IMG/VR virus record: IMGVR_UViG_3300020185_000068
Coordinates: 1-50,674 of that record
DNA length: 50,674 nt
Reading direction: 5' to 3' (one strand)
DNA from: a virus
The translations under genes were made by a program, and so were the position numbers. The notes below the pieces were generated by a model. That model did not search any database. It had not been told where the DNA came from and was given only the letters and a program-made list of their open reading frames with translations. Below, in pieces: positions 31,151 through 44,200 of this stretch (position 1 is its first letter; every line of letters begins with the position of its first letter).

Positions 31151-31708
31151 ATGCCCAGTCAGCAAGTCCTGTTACTAAACGCAGATGCACAACCAGTTAG
31201 TTATTTGCCACTTAGTACAATAGGATGGCAGACTGCCGTTAAATCATATTTCTCAGATAAAGTTAAAGTATTACACAATTATCCAGGTATTGTATTGCAT
31301 AGTGCTAATTTTGAAATGCCTTGTCCAAGCGTTGTTATGTTAAATAGATTCCAACGCCAGCCCAAATCTGCAAAATTTACTAGAAAGAATCTGTTTATCA
31401 GAGACAACTACCACTGCCAATACTGTGAAAAAAAGTATAGTTATAGTGAGCTAACAATTGACCATGTTGTACCACGTGTGATGGGCGGTGCTAATACTTG
31501 GCTTAATACAGTTGCATCTTGTCAAAAATGCAATACTGATAAAGGACAAAAACTTCTTAGACCCAAGAAAGTACCCACACGGCCAAGTTGGTTTAGTATT
31601 AATAACTTGGCAAAAACATATGAATTAAAAATTCCTGATCAAAACTGGCAACAATACTTGGATTGGCCAGAACACCTCCTCCATATATCACCTCCCAAAA
31701 GTTTATAA
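31151..31708 (+). CDS. HNH endonuclease (McrA-like)
   Basis: A 185-residue nuclease. The HNH core runs from RKNLFIRDNYHCQYCEKKY (zinc Cys pair) through LTIDHVVPRVMGGANTWLNTVASCQKCNTDKG: the His of DHV, a downstream Asn and the second Cys pair are in place. The N-terminal 75 residues (LLLNADAQPVSYLPLSTIGWQTAV) match the usual leader of stand-alone phage HNH proteins. It lies 3 nt after the lysozyme-like gene inside the baseplate operon, so it may be a mobile insertion between gp5 and gp25. Confidence 0.88.
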   Translation: MPSQQVLLLNADAQPVSYLPLSTIGWQTAVKSYFSDKVKVLHNYPGIVLHSANFEMPCPSVVMLNRFQRQPKSAKFTRKNLFIRDNYHCQYCEKKYSYSELTIDHVVPRVMGGANTWLNTVASCQKCNTDKGQKLLRPKKVPTRPSWFSINNLAKTYELKIPDQNWQQYLDWPEHLLHISPPKSL

Positions 31709-31728
31709 TATATGTAGTTAATTTTCTG

Positions 31729-31736
31729 TATAAATA
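31729..31736 (+). promoter_or_regulatory. consensus late promoter abutting the gp25 start
   Basis: The plus strand reads TGTATAAATACATATATGG, an exact TATAAATA box 5 nt before the gp25 ATG with no ribosome site between. Transcripts would be leaderless or nearly so. Confidence 0.65.
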
Positions 31737-31741
31737 CATAT

Positions 31742-32122
31742 ATGGCAAATACTATTATTGGATCAACAAACACACAAGGCGGATGTACTAGCGTAACACT
31801 AACAGACTTACAGCTAGCTAAAAAAGACCTTGAAAATCATTTCTCAATCAAAAAGGGCGAGAAGTGGAGCAATCCTGCATTTGGAACTGACATTCCATTG
31901 TATCTATTTCAACCTCTAGATGAATTGACAGTTGACTTAATTAGACAGGAAGTTATAGAAGTTATTGATTATGATCCAAGATTTGTATTAGAAGACAGAG
32001 ATATTACTGTTAGCGAAGACACTCACACTATAACTATTGAAGTTACAGTGAGATATGTTCCGCTTAACATTGTTGATGTCTTATTGATTAGCTTCAATAA
32101 AGAAGAGACAGGAAACTTATAA
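31742..32122 (+). CDS. gp25: baseplate wedge subunit gp25
   Basis: A 126-residue protein of the gp25/lysozyme-like sheath-initiator family, the conserved baseplate core subunit of contractile tails. Diagnostic phrases: TLTDLQLAKKDLENHFSIKKGEKWSNPAFG, then a C-terminal strand VTVRYVPLNIVDVLLISF. T4 gp25 is 132 residues. It sits directly before gp6, the canonical order. The start codon lies 5 nt after a late-promoter box. Confidence 0.94.
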   Translation: MANTIIGSTNTQGGCTSVTLTDLQLAKKDLENHFSIKKGEKWSNPAFGTDIPLYLFQPLDELTVDLIRQEVIEVIDYDPRFVLEDRDITVSEDTHTITIEVTVRYVPLNIVDVLLISFNKEETGNL

Positions 32123-32123
32123 C

Positions 32124-35100
32124 ATGGCACAGCAAATTAGACAGGCGAGACTTTTTGCAGCAGAAGACTATATGGCAGTTTATGATTCATATCTAAACTC
32201 AGACTTTCAGGCATTTGATTTTAAAACTATTAGAGACTCAATGGTTTCATATATTAAATCACAATATCCTGAAAACTTTAACGACTGGATTGAAAGTAGT
32301 GACTTTGTTGCTCTTCTGGATGTTGTAGCACAATTTGGACACAACTTTGCTTTCAGAAACGATTTAAACAGCCGTAATAACTTTCTTGCAACCGCACAAA
32401 AACAAGACAGCGTATTTAAACTCGCTGAATTCCTAGGGTACAAACCTCGCCGTACTGTACCTGCAAATGGACAATTAAAAATTACTAGCATCAAAACAAA
32501 TGAAGTTGTAGTTGGTAGTTTGGGTAGTAGCCTAGCAGGTAAAGAGATCAAGTTTGAGACTTCAAACAATGCAAGTAACCTTGATGACTTTATCAGTATT
32601 ATGAATGCAGTACTAAGCACAACAAACCAATTTGGCAATCCTCGCAAGAGTGCTACTATTAGCGGTGTAGACAATCAATTTTATAACCTTAACAATACTG
32701 AAAACCAAATTGTATTTGAATTTACAGGAAGTGTACAAGGACAAAAATCAACGTTTAACCTAATTGGATTAGATTACTCAACAGCCTTAAGATCAACAGT
32801 TGAGATGTATCCAGATCCAAACGGAAGCTTTAGTATTAATTACAGAAATGACAACCGTGGGTTGGGTAGCGCAGAAACTGGATTCTTTGTAGGCTTTAAG
32901 CAAGGCGCAATGAGTTTTAAGGATTTTAGTATTACAGATCCAATTAGTAACTTAGCACTTGACATTAATAGTAATCATGTAAACAACGATGATGTTTGGG
33001 TGCAAACAATTGACCAAACAGGTGCAGTAACAGCACATTGGGATCGTGTTGAAAATGTACACGGCTTTAATGAAATTTACAACGACATTGACGTAACAAA
33101 AAGAAATGTGTTTGCCGTAAAAACAAGAACAGATGGTCAAATTAGTGTGCTATTTCCTGATGAACACTTTGGTAACTTACCACGTGGCATTATCCGTATT
33201 TGGTACAGAACTGGTGTTAACCAAACATATGTGTTGCGTCCAGATGATATTGGTACAAAAAAGATTAACATCAAGTATACTGGTGTTGATGGAAACATTT
33301 ATACAGCAACAATTGGTGTCGCACTACAAACAACAATTACAAATGCAAGTAAAAGCGAAACACTAGACGATATTAAACAAAATGCTCCACTAGTATATAG
33401 TGCGCAGGATCGAATGATTACAGCAAGCGACTATAATAATTACTTGTTGACACAGAGTGATCAAATCGCTAAAATTAAAAGTATAAACCGTACACACAGT
33501 GGGCACAGTAGATTTATTGACTTAATGGATCCAACTGGCACATATACAAACGTAACACTTTACAATACTGACGGCGCCTTAACAAAAACAGAGACTATTG
33601 TTGAGAGCAATACAAATAATATCCCTGCTCAAAGTATTTTTGATAACTATATCAAAACACAATTAGAAAATTCAGAACTAGCTAATCTGTATTATGATAG
33701 ATTTGCAGATAGATTCCAAATTGAGCGTAACGAAGATTTAGACGTATATAGATGGCAGGTTGTAGATTCAACAACTGGTTACTTTGTTAACAGTGCTAAC
33801 CAAATTGTTGGCAATACTGGAACAGCTGCTGATTCAGACTTTATGAGATTTATTAAAGCTGGGGCAATGGTTCAACTAAGTGACGGCACGACAAGCAAAT
33901 GGGCTCGTGTAGCAAATGTATTTGCAAATGGATTTGGTGTCGATAGTTCAACAGGTAACTCAACAGGACTTACATCAACAGGCAGTGGTGCAATTACATT
34001 AGATACTTTTGTGGAAAGTAACACAACACTAGAAATGGCTTATCCTGCATTGCCACGTAGCTTTACAACGTCAGAGAGATCAGAAATTATTGGAAGAATA
34101 ATTGATAATGATGACTTTATTATTTGGTATGACTTTGAAGCAGAACAATTTAAAACTACTATTGGTAGTCAACTTATTCCAGCTCAGTTACCAGATACTA
34201 CTTTCCCAACAACATTTGGTAAAAATAGTGACAGTTGGTTAATATATGCAACCCCAAATGTAACCAATAACAGCTATAATATTACTACTCGTATAGTTAG
34301 ATATAGTTTAAACAGTGACAAGGTTCACTTCTCAAACTCATCTAATGAATACAAGTTAGATTATTACACAAAGAAAAAATTTAGAGATCAAGTTATGTTT
34401 ACTGAAAATGGTGTAACATATGGAAAGTTTTTCATTGCTGGATATAATTTCCAAAGTAATGGTATATTTGATAGTAATAATGTTACAGTAACATTAGTAG
34501 ATGCTAATGCTGATGGACGTCCAGATGATCCACATGCATATATTAATCTAGCAACACAAAATCCTACATTGAGTGATTTAAGATTTGAATGGACGCATAT
34601 CCCAGATACAAATGAATTAATTGATCCTAGCTTTACAAACCTTATTGATGTGTTTGTATTAACTAGAAGTTATGATACAGAATTCAGAAGCTGGTTAATT
34701 AAAAATGATAGTATACTAGCAGACATGCCACTAGCACCAACATTAAACGAACTAAGTAGTCAGTTTAGAGGATTGTCAAGTAAGAAGTCACTTAGTGATA
34801 GCTTGATATATCGCCCAGTTAAATACAAAGTATTGTTTGGTAATAAAGCACACGAAGAATTAAGAGCAGGCTTTAGTGTTATTAGAGCTCAAGGTTCTAG
34901 AATGACAGACAACGAAATTAAAAGTGTTATTGTGGACAAAGTTTATGAATTCTTCCATATATCAAATTGGGAATTTGGCGAAACATTTTACTTTACTGAA
35001 TTGGCAGCATATGTTCATCAAGAATTAGCTGGAGAAATCAGTAGTTTTGTTGTAGTACCAGAAAGTGCAAATAGTGTGTTTGGTAAATTATTCCAAATTA

Positions 35101-35198
35101 CGCCATTGAACGATGAGCTATTAATTCCAGATGTATCAGTAGCTGACATTGAAATTGTAGAAAAGATAACAAACACAAATATTAAATCGAATGGATAA
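32124..35198 (+). CDS. gp6: baseplate wedge subunit gp6
   Basis: A 1024-residue protein of the gp6/J-like wedge family that forms the iris-shaped inner ring. The N-terminus (DFKTIRDSMVSYIKSQYPENFNDWIESSDFVALLDVVAQFGHNFAFRNDLNSRNNFLATA) is the strongly conserved gp6 start, and KLAEFLGYKPRR follows. T4 gp6 is 660 residues; the extra length lies after residue 550. It ends with TPLNDELLIPDVSVADIEI and is followed 5 nt later by the giant gene. Confidence 0.94.
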   Translation: MAQQIRQARLFAAEDYMAVYDSYLNSDFQAFDFKTIRDSMVSYIKSQYPENFNDWIESSDFVALLDVVAQFGHNFAFRNDLNSRNNFLATAQKQDSVFKLAEFLGYKPRRTVPANGQLKITSIKTNEVVVGSLGSSLAGKEIKFETSNNASNLDDFISIMNAVLSTTNQFGNPRKSATISGVDNQFYNLNNTENQIVFEFTGSVQGQKSTFNLIGLDYSTALRSTVEMYPDPNGSFSINYRNDNRGLGSAETGFFVGFKQGAMSFKDFSITDPISNLALDINSNHVNNDDVWVQTIDQTGAVTAHWDRVENVHGFNEIYNDIDVTKRNVFAVKTRTDGQISVLFPDEHFGNLPRGIIRIWYRTGVNQTYVLRPDDIGTKKINIKYTGVDGNIYTATIGVALQTTITNASKSETLDDIKQNAPLVYSAQDRMITASDYNNYLLTQSDQIAKIKSINRTHSGHSRFIDLMDPTGTYTNVTLYNTDGALTKTETIVESNTNNIPAQSIFDNYIKTQLENSELANLYYDRFADRFQIERNEDLDVYRWQVVDSTTGYFVNSANQIVGNTGTAADSDFMRFIKAGAMVQLSDGTTSKWARVANVFANGFGVDSSTGNSTGLTSTGSGAITLDTFVESNTTLEMAYPALPRSFTTSERSEIIGRIIDNDDFIIWYDFEAEQFKTTIGSQLIPAQLPDTTFPTTFGKNSDSWLIYATPNVTNNSYNITTRIVRYSLNSDKVHFSNSSNEYKLDYYTKKKFRDQVMFTENGVTYGKFFIAGYNFQSNGIFDSNNVTVTLVDANADGRPDDPHAYINLATQNPTLSDLRFEWTHIPDTNELIDPSFTNLIDVFVLTRSYDTEFRSWLIKNDSILADMPLAPTLNELSSQFRGLSSKKSLSDSLIYRPVKYKVLFGNKAHEELRAGFSVIRAQGSRMTDNEIKSVIVDKVYEFFHISNWEFGETFYFTELAAYVHQELAGEISSFVVVPESANSVFGKLFQITPLNDELLIPDVSVADIEIVEKITNTNIKSNG

Positions 35199-35203
35199 AA
35201 AAG

Positions 35204-38200
35204 ATGCCTTTTAAGCCTAATAAAATTAACACGCCACTTATGAAAACTAAACCAGGGCAATCAGTTATTAATAATATCAAATCAAGTACATTCTTACCAG
35301 GTGTATTTAGAAGTGATTTAAATAACAAATGGTTGGATGGTACGCTGGATCTTATGATTAGCAAAGGCAAACTGGATGACGTAGATCATTTTATTGGCAG
35401 CAACAAAGGCGACGTAGTTAACAGCATCAATGATGTTTATTTGAATACTCCAGGGTTTAGACATTTACAGCCAGCCTTTGTTTCTTTTAATAGCGACAAT
35501 TCAGTTAACAAACAAATAAGTTGGAATCAGATTAAAGACAAAGTAGATATTGAATTTAACGATTACGATTATAATGCTGCGTATAGTGTTCGTACATATG
35601 TGTTTAACCCTCCTGTTGATCTTGATAAAATGGTCAACTACAATCAGTATTACTGGATTAGTGGAATGGGACCTGCGGCATTAACCATTAACACTGGTAG
35701 TAATTACGATCCAGTAGCGGATGTTAGAAATAAAATTACTGCATCTCTTCCTTATGAAATTACTGTAAGAGGTGTTGTTTATCAAAAGCAATTACAGTTA
35801 TGGGATGGTATGAGACTGGAATTTAAAGGCACAGGTTATGATAGTAATGTTCAAGTTGGAAGTTATATTGTTACTGGTGTTGGAAATAAAATTAGACTAA
35901 TTCCATTCAGTGAACTATATTATGCAGCCCCACATGCAAGTAAAGTAAATGGAAAAACACTGCCGTATGATGTTAAGCATTATACAGTTTGTAATTTGGA
36001 AGACAAATACAAATCAAGTTGGACACGTGCCAACCGTTGGATCCACCACAGCGCCTTAGTGCTATTACAGGAAGCTGATGATAACTTTAACATAGGCGAT
36101 TGGGCAACAGAAGCAAGACGTGCCCAACGTCCTATTATTCAGTTTGATAGAAATTTACAACTTTATAATTTTGGTTATGATATAAACTATGGGGTTGTTG
36201 ACTTTTTAATTAGCAGTAGTTTAATTGAACAAGATCTAGATTTAATTGCATCACACGGACTTAATGAAGGCGATACAGTTGCCGTAAAAGATACACAAAA
36301 CCAAGCAATGTACAATTATATTTACGAAGTTGTTGGCAACACGCTAGTAGCAACTGACAAAGAATTAACAAATGGTAATTATTTTACTATTGGAGAAGAC
36401 TATTATAATGTAGATGGCAAGCATAGATACTATGACTACTATTGGCAAGATGATGTTCTTGTGTTAGCACAGACAAAAACAAGCCAAGGTGACATGCCAG
36501 TATTTGAACTTAGTGATCATGAAAACAATAGGTTAAGCGAATACAACAATACTACATTTACCGGAAACCGTGTATTTGGTTATAAAATTGGAACTGGTTC
36601 AGTTGATCCAGAATTAGGCTTTGCTCCTGTCGTAAGCACATCAGGTGTTAAAACTGAATATGTATTACAAAATGTTATTGATACTGAACGCTACACTTAT
36701 TTAGAAAAGCAAAATAATACTGAAAGTAACATAGAAGGAAATTACTACGCAAATTACGGACGTGGTGAGCGTATAGCTACAAACTATCCTGCTAGTGATT
36801 TTCCGTTATTATCAAGAAGTAGTATACAAGTTGTTGGCGATGGTAGTGAAGATATTGTAGTCCCATTACCAACCTCAACATGGCAACCAAATATATATTT
36901 TGAATATTATAAAGCCGCTGGAGACTTAGTTGTAAGAAAAGTAGTTAACAATAAAATATATAATGAGGAAATTACTTCTACATTAATGCTAGAACAAAAT
37001 CAATCTCATACCTTTATTGATCGTTCAGATGATGATTCATTATCATTTTCTGATCCAGGTGGCTTGGCAGTTATTACACAATCAGGCGATACTTATACAG
37101 TAACACTTCCAGATGAAGTTGGTTATGTAATTTTCTATTCAAACGGACCAAGAAGAAATAAAATTATTACTGGCAGCAAAGATAATGTTGATGGGTTATA
37201 CTTGAGAGTTAACTCAAATGGACAACCGTTTAATTTGTCTGATGTTCAAAGAACGCCTGATAGTTTAATTCTTGATTCATCTAAATTAGGTGAAGGTGAT
37301 GAATTTATTATTGATGTAGAATATGTAGACAATAATGCCACAGTTACATCGCCAAGAATTTTAAATCATAACCCAACTAATAAAAAAATTAATGAGTTTA
37401 CTCTTAGTGAAACTTCTAGACATTGGAAAAGTTTAATTGCTAACCAACCAGGATTTACGGGATCTTCACAAGGTAAAAACAACTATGGTATTATTCCTAA
37501 ACTGAATAACCTTGGTGGTGAAATATATATTAGTGATGGTTCTCCAATTATTCACGACTACCTAAGCACAGATAAAAATATTGATCTAACAGAAGCATTA
37601 AAAAATCAAGCACAAGAATGGTTGAGCTTCCGCAAAAGAGCAGAGGCATATGCTAATAGAAAGTTTCAGTCAGCTCAGTACAATAGTACACGTGAGTTAG
37701 TTAACGATGTTTTATCTGCATTAATTACAGGACAAATTGGTAGTAACTTGCATCAAAAATCAAATATGTTATTTACTGATACTAACCTGAAACAGGACTT
37801 CATTTATGACACAATTGGACAAAGCTATATTGCTAAATTTAATTATGACGAAGACACATTTAGTGTAGACCATATTAATATCTATATGAAAGACAACGCA
37901 ACTAATAATAATGTTGGAGTTACCCGCCTGCTAAAACGTGATGTTGAATATACAATAGAAAATGGAATGGTAACTGTAACTGCTAGTTTTGTACCTTTCA
38001 CAGATGGATCAGCTGTCGTATTGGAAGTATATAACCATGGTAGTTTAAATGATTGTTATATACCATCAAGCTTTACAAAGCTAGGTCTTGCTAATGCGTA
38101 TGAGCCACAAATTATCGACAATGTACTATACTGTCATGATGGATATAAAATTGACTTTAGCGATACAAGCACGACAAATACAGATGATATTTTAGGACCA

Positions 38201-41200
38201 GAATTTAATCCAGTACTTGCTGTTTTATATGATATTGAAAAGAAAATTTGGAACGGACTTGCTAAAAAAGTTAAAAGCCACGGCGCACCAAGAACATATA
38301 TGCCATCAATGAATGAATCATTATGGTTCACACACCAGGATATAGATGATTATGTTGAGCGTTTCTTTATTGACTGGCAACATGCAACGGGCAACACTGA
38401 TTTGCAGACTGTAGATTATTATGATGCTGCAGACTCAAATACATGGAATTACAGCTCAATTGATTTACCTGGAAAACTTAATGGACAAACTGCACCAGGA
38501 CATTGGAAAGGTGTTTATAGCATCTTGTTTGGAACAACAACTCCTGAGTTAGCACCTTGGCATATGTTAGGATTTATGTTTAAACCATCATGGTGGGATA
38601 CACATTACAGTTGGACAGACCCAACAAAACGTACTGCATTATTGAATGCACTCAAGTATGGTATTATAACAGAACCAGGAACAGAAGTTCATCAAGACCC
38701 TAGTTGGATTATGACACAATGGGATTGGGCTGCTAAGTGTCCAGTAAAAACTGATGGCACACTAGAAGATCCTGAAGTTGTGTTAGGAACTCCTATAACT
38801 CCACAAAATCCATTTGTGTTTGGCGATTGGGGTCCAACTGAGTATGAATGGAGACAATCACCATTAGGACAATCTGCAACAACTGACGCAGTGGTTAAAT
38901 TAAATCCATCAAGAACATCGCCTTGGGTATTCCAAGCTGGTGCATTCCACAACGATGATACAGTTGATCTAAGCACAATTAGTAATTTAGACAAAATGCA
39001 ATTCTCAAACAAGAGACTTACATATCATGGCAGTACAATAGGAAAACAAATACAAAATATAAAAGTAACAAAGCAAGTTGGTACAATACCAGCAGGCACT
39101 AGAGTTAGTATTATTGGAACTGGTGAAACCGTTACTGGGCTAGCAGATCTTAATTTAGATGATAACGGCAATATACTAAGCTTAACCGTTACCCGTTCGG
39201 GTAGTGGGTATTCAAGTACACCAAACGTAACACTTATCTATCCAGATGACTACACTCCTCCTTTAAGTAGTGAAGGTTTTAAAATTTGGCCCGCAGTACA
39301 TTTTAGCGTAACATTGAGAGATAATTTTAAGTACAACTTGGGTATTGACCAAGTACTATTCAATGCTAACCAACGCAATAGAAATAGTGAAGTTATTGAA
39401 GACACATTTAAATCCCTTGAGTCAAGAATAATGCAGCCACTAAGTGGATTTACAGATAGTAGTTTAATCAAAATTAAATCTGAAAGTGGGAAAAATGGCA
39501 GATACACATTAGGCAATAAAGATTATCAAATAAGAATGTCAGGCGGTCTTCCTGAAACATTATTACTAATTAGTAATATCAAAATTCAAAAGAAAGACAG
39601 TGGATATATTATCGAAGGATATAGTACCCACAGACAAGAATTCTTATTTTATGAACCACTACAAACACAAGAGTTTGATTTTACTTTAGTAGAAATAGCT
39701 GAAGGTGTAAACATTAAAAAATATAACCAGTTCAATACAACAGCAAGTGTATTAAAGTTTGGTACAAAACTATCACGCATACAAGATGTATATAACTTTA
39801 TACGTGGCTACTATGAATATTTAACTGCAAGCGGATTAGATACAACAAAAGTTACTGGCGATGGCCGTGCAAACGAATTTGCTGCATGGGCTGTTAAATC
39901 TGACCTAGATGCTGAATTTGAATCTCCTGTAACAACAACCATAACAGTCACAAGTAATACATTTAGTGTTATGGAATTTAACAGTCTACCTGGCGGCGCT
40001 AACGATATTATGGTTATGGACGCTGACGGAAACATTAGTCAAGGTGACTTTAGTGACTTGTGTATCACAAGAATTGCTAACCAAATGACAATACACCCAC
40101 AAGGCACAAATCCTCTAACAGCAGAACCAGTAGAGGGTATTGTAAGTATTGTAAGTTCAAACACAACATCAAATAGCCAAACGCAAATTGGTTCAATACA
40201 ACCAGTAGACACAGTAACAAATAATACAACACCAGGACGTGTTGTAGGTCTTAACGTTGCATTAACTAGATACTATCACAGTGTGTTGTTTAATAATGTT
40301 ACAACATTTAACGAAATTATATATACTCCACTAACAGGTCTAGCACAGCGTAGATTTAAAATTGTAGGACAAAAAACGTCATCATTTGATGGTAGTAAAT
40401 CAGCACCAGGTTATTTGATTGGCGAAGATACAATTATCCAAAACTTTGATACAATTGCTGACAGTATGAGTGATCTTTACGACTTCAATGTAACTAAGTT
40501 TAACAAAGATATCCATAGTGCTGAACGCATTACGTTAGGCATACATGCACAGGATTGGATTACGCAATTAGATTTACCAGACAATGTTATCAATAAGTTT
40601 ATGCAAGGCGTACTACGTCACAAAGGTACAAATAATAGTATTGATAAGTTCAATCGTGGCAACACAGTTAACAGAGGCGCAAGCAATGTTAACGTAACTG
40701 AAGACTGGATGTTTAAGTCATCACAGTTTGGTGATACAACTAGAAGCGAAGCAACAGAAATTATTATTACAGATGATATGTTATCAAACAATAACGTATT
40801 AATTAATTTGAATGATACAAATAATACATTTGTAAACAAACAACATTCATTAACATTCCCAACTGAATCAAGACCAAAAGTTACCCAAATTAGAAAAGGC
40901 GGCGATGTATTATTAAGTGAGTATGATTATATTGTACCAACTGTATTACAGATTGGGGATGTTTATGATAATTATACATCTGCTTATGACGCAACTCCAA
41001 CTTGGAATAATACACAATCATATAATCGTGATGAAGAAGTTAGATATAATGGATCAAAGTTTAAGTTAAACATTGACAAGCTAACATATAATCCGCTAAA
41101 TTCTGTTGTTACTGAAACAGGCAGTATTAACATTAGTAACACTGAGTTTATTTACAGAGACCCACTTACTGATATCCCAAGTGCGGTTATTGAAGGTCGT

Positions 41201-44200
41201 GAATTTTGGTGGAACAAACAGACAATTTCATATCCAGATATCGTTGCAACTGGCGCAACAATTATTAACCAAGTAGCAAATGCGTTTGTTATTAGCATTA
41301 ATGGTACACAAATTAATGTGTCTAATATTGTTGCAACAAGTGTGTTGGATGACACACAGCTTAATGGTGGTTTACCTTATAGTTTACAATCAGCTGTTCC
41401 TGATGAGACACAAGATGTACGTGGACTAGAATTAACAATTGATAGCACAGTATTAGACTTGGAAGAATGGGGATCAGAAGTATACTTACAGACAACTCCT
41501 CCGAATCAAACTGAAACATTCCAAGGTAACGGAACCCAAACAGTGTTCTCATTTACATTACCAGAAGGTGTTGATGAACTTACAAGCGATATAGGAGTTA
41601 TAGATTATAACCAACGTTTGTTAACTGTTGAGATTGACGATGTAGACGAACTAGGCAATCCAATTGTAAGGGCAATGACTAGTGATGAGACAGCAACTAT
41701 TACATATACAATGTTGCCAGTAACAGAATTACAAAAAATAACATTAACAAATGATCAACTTAAAGTAGCAATTGATTCAGTAGCAAATATTGAATCAGAA
41801 ATCTCAATATCAAATAACTTATTAATCATTAAGAAAACAATAGAAGCTTCAATGGAAATCAGTGGTACAGGTGCTATACCAATGAACTTAACTAGTGGTA
41901 CATACAATCCACAATATGTTCTAGAGCCAACTGCAACTCCAATGGATCTAGATTATATTATTACATTCATTAACACCTTCCTAACCAATAATGGATTAAC
42001 ACAGTATGTTGCATCAGAAGATGATAATCTAACAAACAGACTAAAAATTACATCATTAAGTTCAGAAGGTAGTCTAGGACCAAACAGTACACTAGTAATA
42101 GTTGATAATTCTAATATATTCTCTATTGCTGGTACATATGACATGGGTGCAACTATTATTAATAATGTACCATCCACGGCAGTTGAAGTAGTAAATGAAA
42201 TTACATCAGCAAACATTCCAGGGGTAACAGTAGAAATTGTTAATAATCGTATTGTAGTTACTAAATTAGTAACAGTAGGCCCAACATTGGATTTAGGCAG
42301 TGGCGACTTTAATACTCAAGCTGGACTATCAACAGGTATTGTGTCAGTTGGACAAAGTGGTGGCAATACATTCCAACTTAGCGATTGGACAAATATTAGT
42401 AGTACTGATAGTACATTGTTTAGCACTTGGGTATTAAATGATATTAACATTCATGACAATTCAACAATAGTTAGATCTAATAGCTGGAACATATTACGAA
42501 CACAACGTACCACACGTTGGGCTGAAGTTGACGCAGGCGATGAAAGTACAGATGGTAATGATGCAAAAATTACTCTTAAATCTTTTGAAGGTGAAAGTAC
42601 TTCACATAATGTTCGTGAAGGCGATTATGTTATGATAATAAATTCAACCACATTGCCAACTATTGACGGAATACACACAGTAACTTCACAAGATCTTAGT
42701 GATCCAGCAGCATTTTATATTGATAGATATATTGAAGAAAGCGGCCGTGCTGAAGAAGTATTTGTTATTCGCAATGCACGTTTTGCAAGTGAAACAGCAA
42801 TGCGCAATGCAGTTGCTGATACAATTAACTATAATTTTGCTGACGGTGATTTGTTGTGGGCATCAAACACAGATCAAGGAAGTGCTATTTGGATGTATAA
42901 TGGTGGAGAACTAACACTAGTAAGAAATATAGAGACTTCAATTGACAACAGCCAATTTGAAAATGTAAAAATATATGACGGTGAAACACAAAAAACAATT
43001 AGAGAACTTGAAGTATATGACCCTGTGCAAGGTATTATTCCTGGAGTTGCTGAAAGAGAGATTGACTTTAGATATCCAACAGATGTTGCGGTATATAATT
43101 TAAGTAGTGATACATCGTATGATACAAATCAAAGAAGTGCATGGGCTGAAGAACATGTAGGCAAACGTTGGTGGAATACATCAAGTGTTTACTATTACGA
43201 TTACAAACAAGGCGATGCACAGTATGCAAGTAAGATGTGGGGCAAACAAATTCCTGGATCAAGTATTGATGTTTACGAATGGGTGAAATCAAAAGTAACT
43301 CCAGACTTATGGGCTGCAGAAGTAGAAGCGTCTAGCGATCAATTTGGTACACCAGCTTCAGGCGAAGCGTATCGTGTATTTGATGAAGCGAGTGCCGTAT
43401 ATCTTGATTATTACACAGAAGAAACATATTGGAATAACGACTTTAGTAGATATGATAGTGTTTATTACTTCTGGGTTAAAAACAAAACAACTATTAGCCA
43501 AGACAATAGAATGCTAACTGCATTTGATGTTAGTCGTATTATTGCTGATCCAAGTGCAAATGGTATCAGCTGGACAGCAGCAGTTAGTCCAACACAGATA
43601 ATCATTAATAACATTAAAAACTTTATAACTGATTCAAATACAGTTGCACAAGTTAATATTATGCCACAGGATTTAGGACACAGTTCATGGACTAATATTA
43701 GTGAAGGTAGTGATTTAATTCCTGATTACTATTATACAGCACTTAACGATAACTTAGTTGGTGTACAAAGTGTTACTGGTAATATACTACCAGATCCATT
43801 ATTACATCCTTACAATCGTTACGGAGACAATCGTAGCTTTGAATATATCTATCCTGGCGTAAAACATAGCCAAGCATGGTTTAAAGATGTTAAAGACGCT
43901 AGACGTGAAGCAATTAATATTATTAACAGTTTGTTGATACACGAAAATCTAGTGGACAATTTGGCTAACAAGTGGAACAGAATTATTACAAAAACATTCT
44001 ACACTATTCCAACTGATGCTTATATACCAGACACTCCAGCGTTTCCAGATATTCTTCAACCTGGCAATACATTTTTTAATAGTGACACTTCTCTTAATTA
44101 TATATGGGACGGTAGACAATGGCGTACAGATCCAACTGTAGTATCTCCTACAGATTATAGCGGTACTGAGTTTCCAATTCAATATACTAGTTATTATAAT

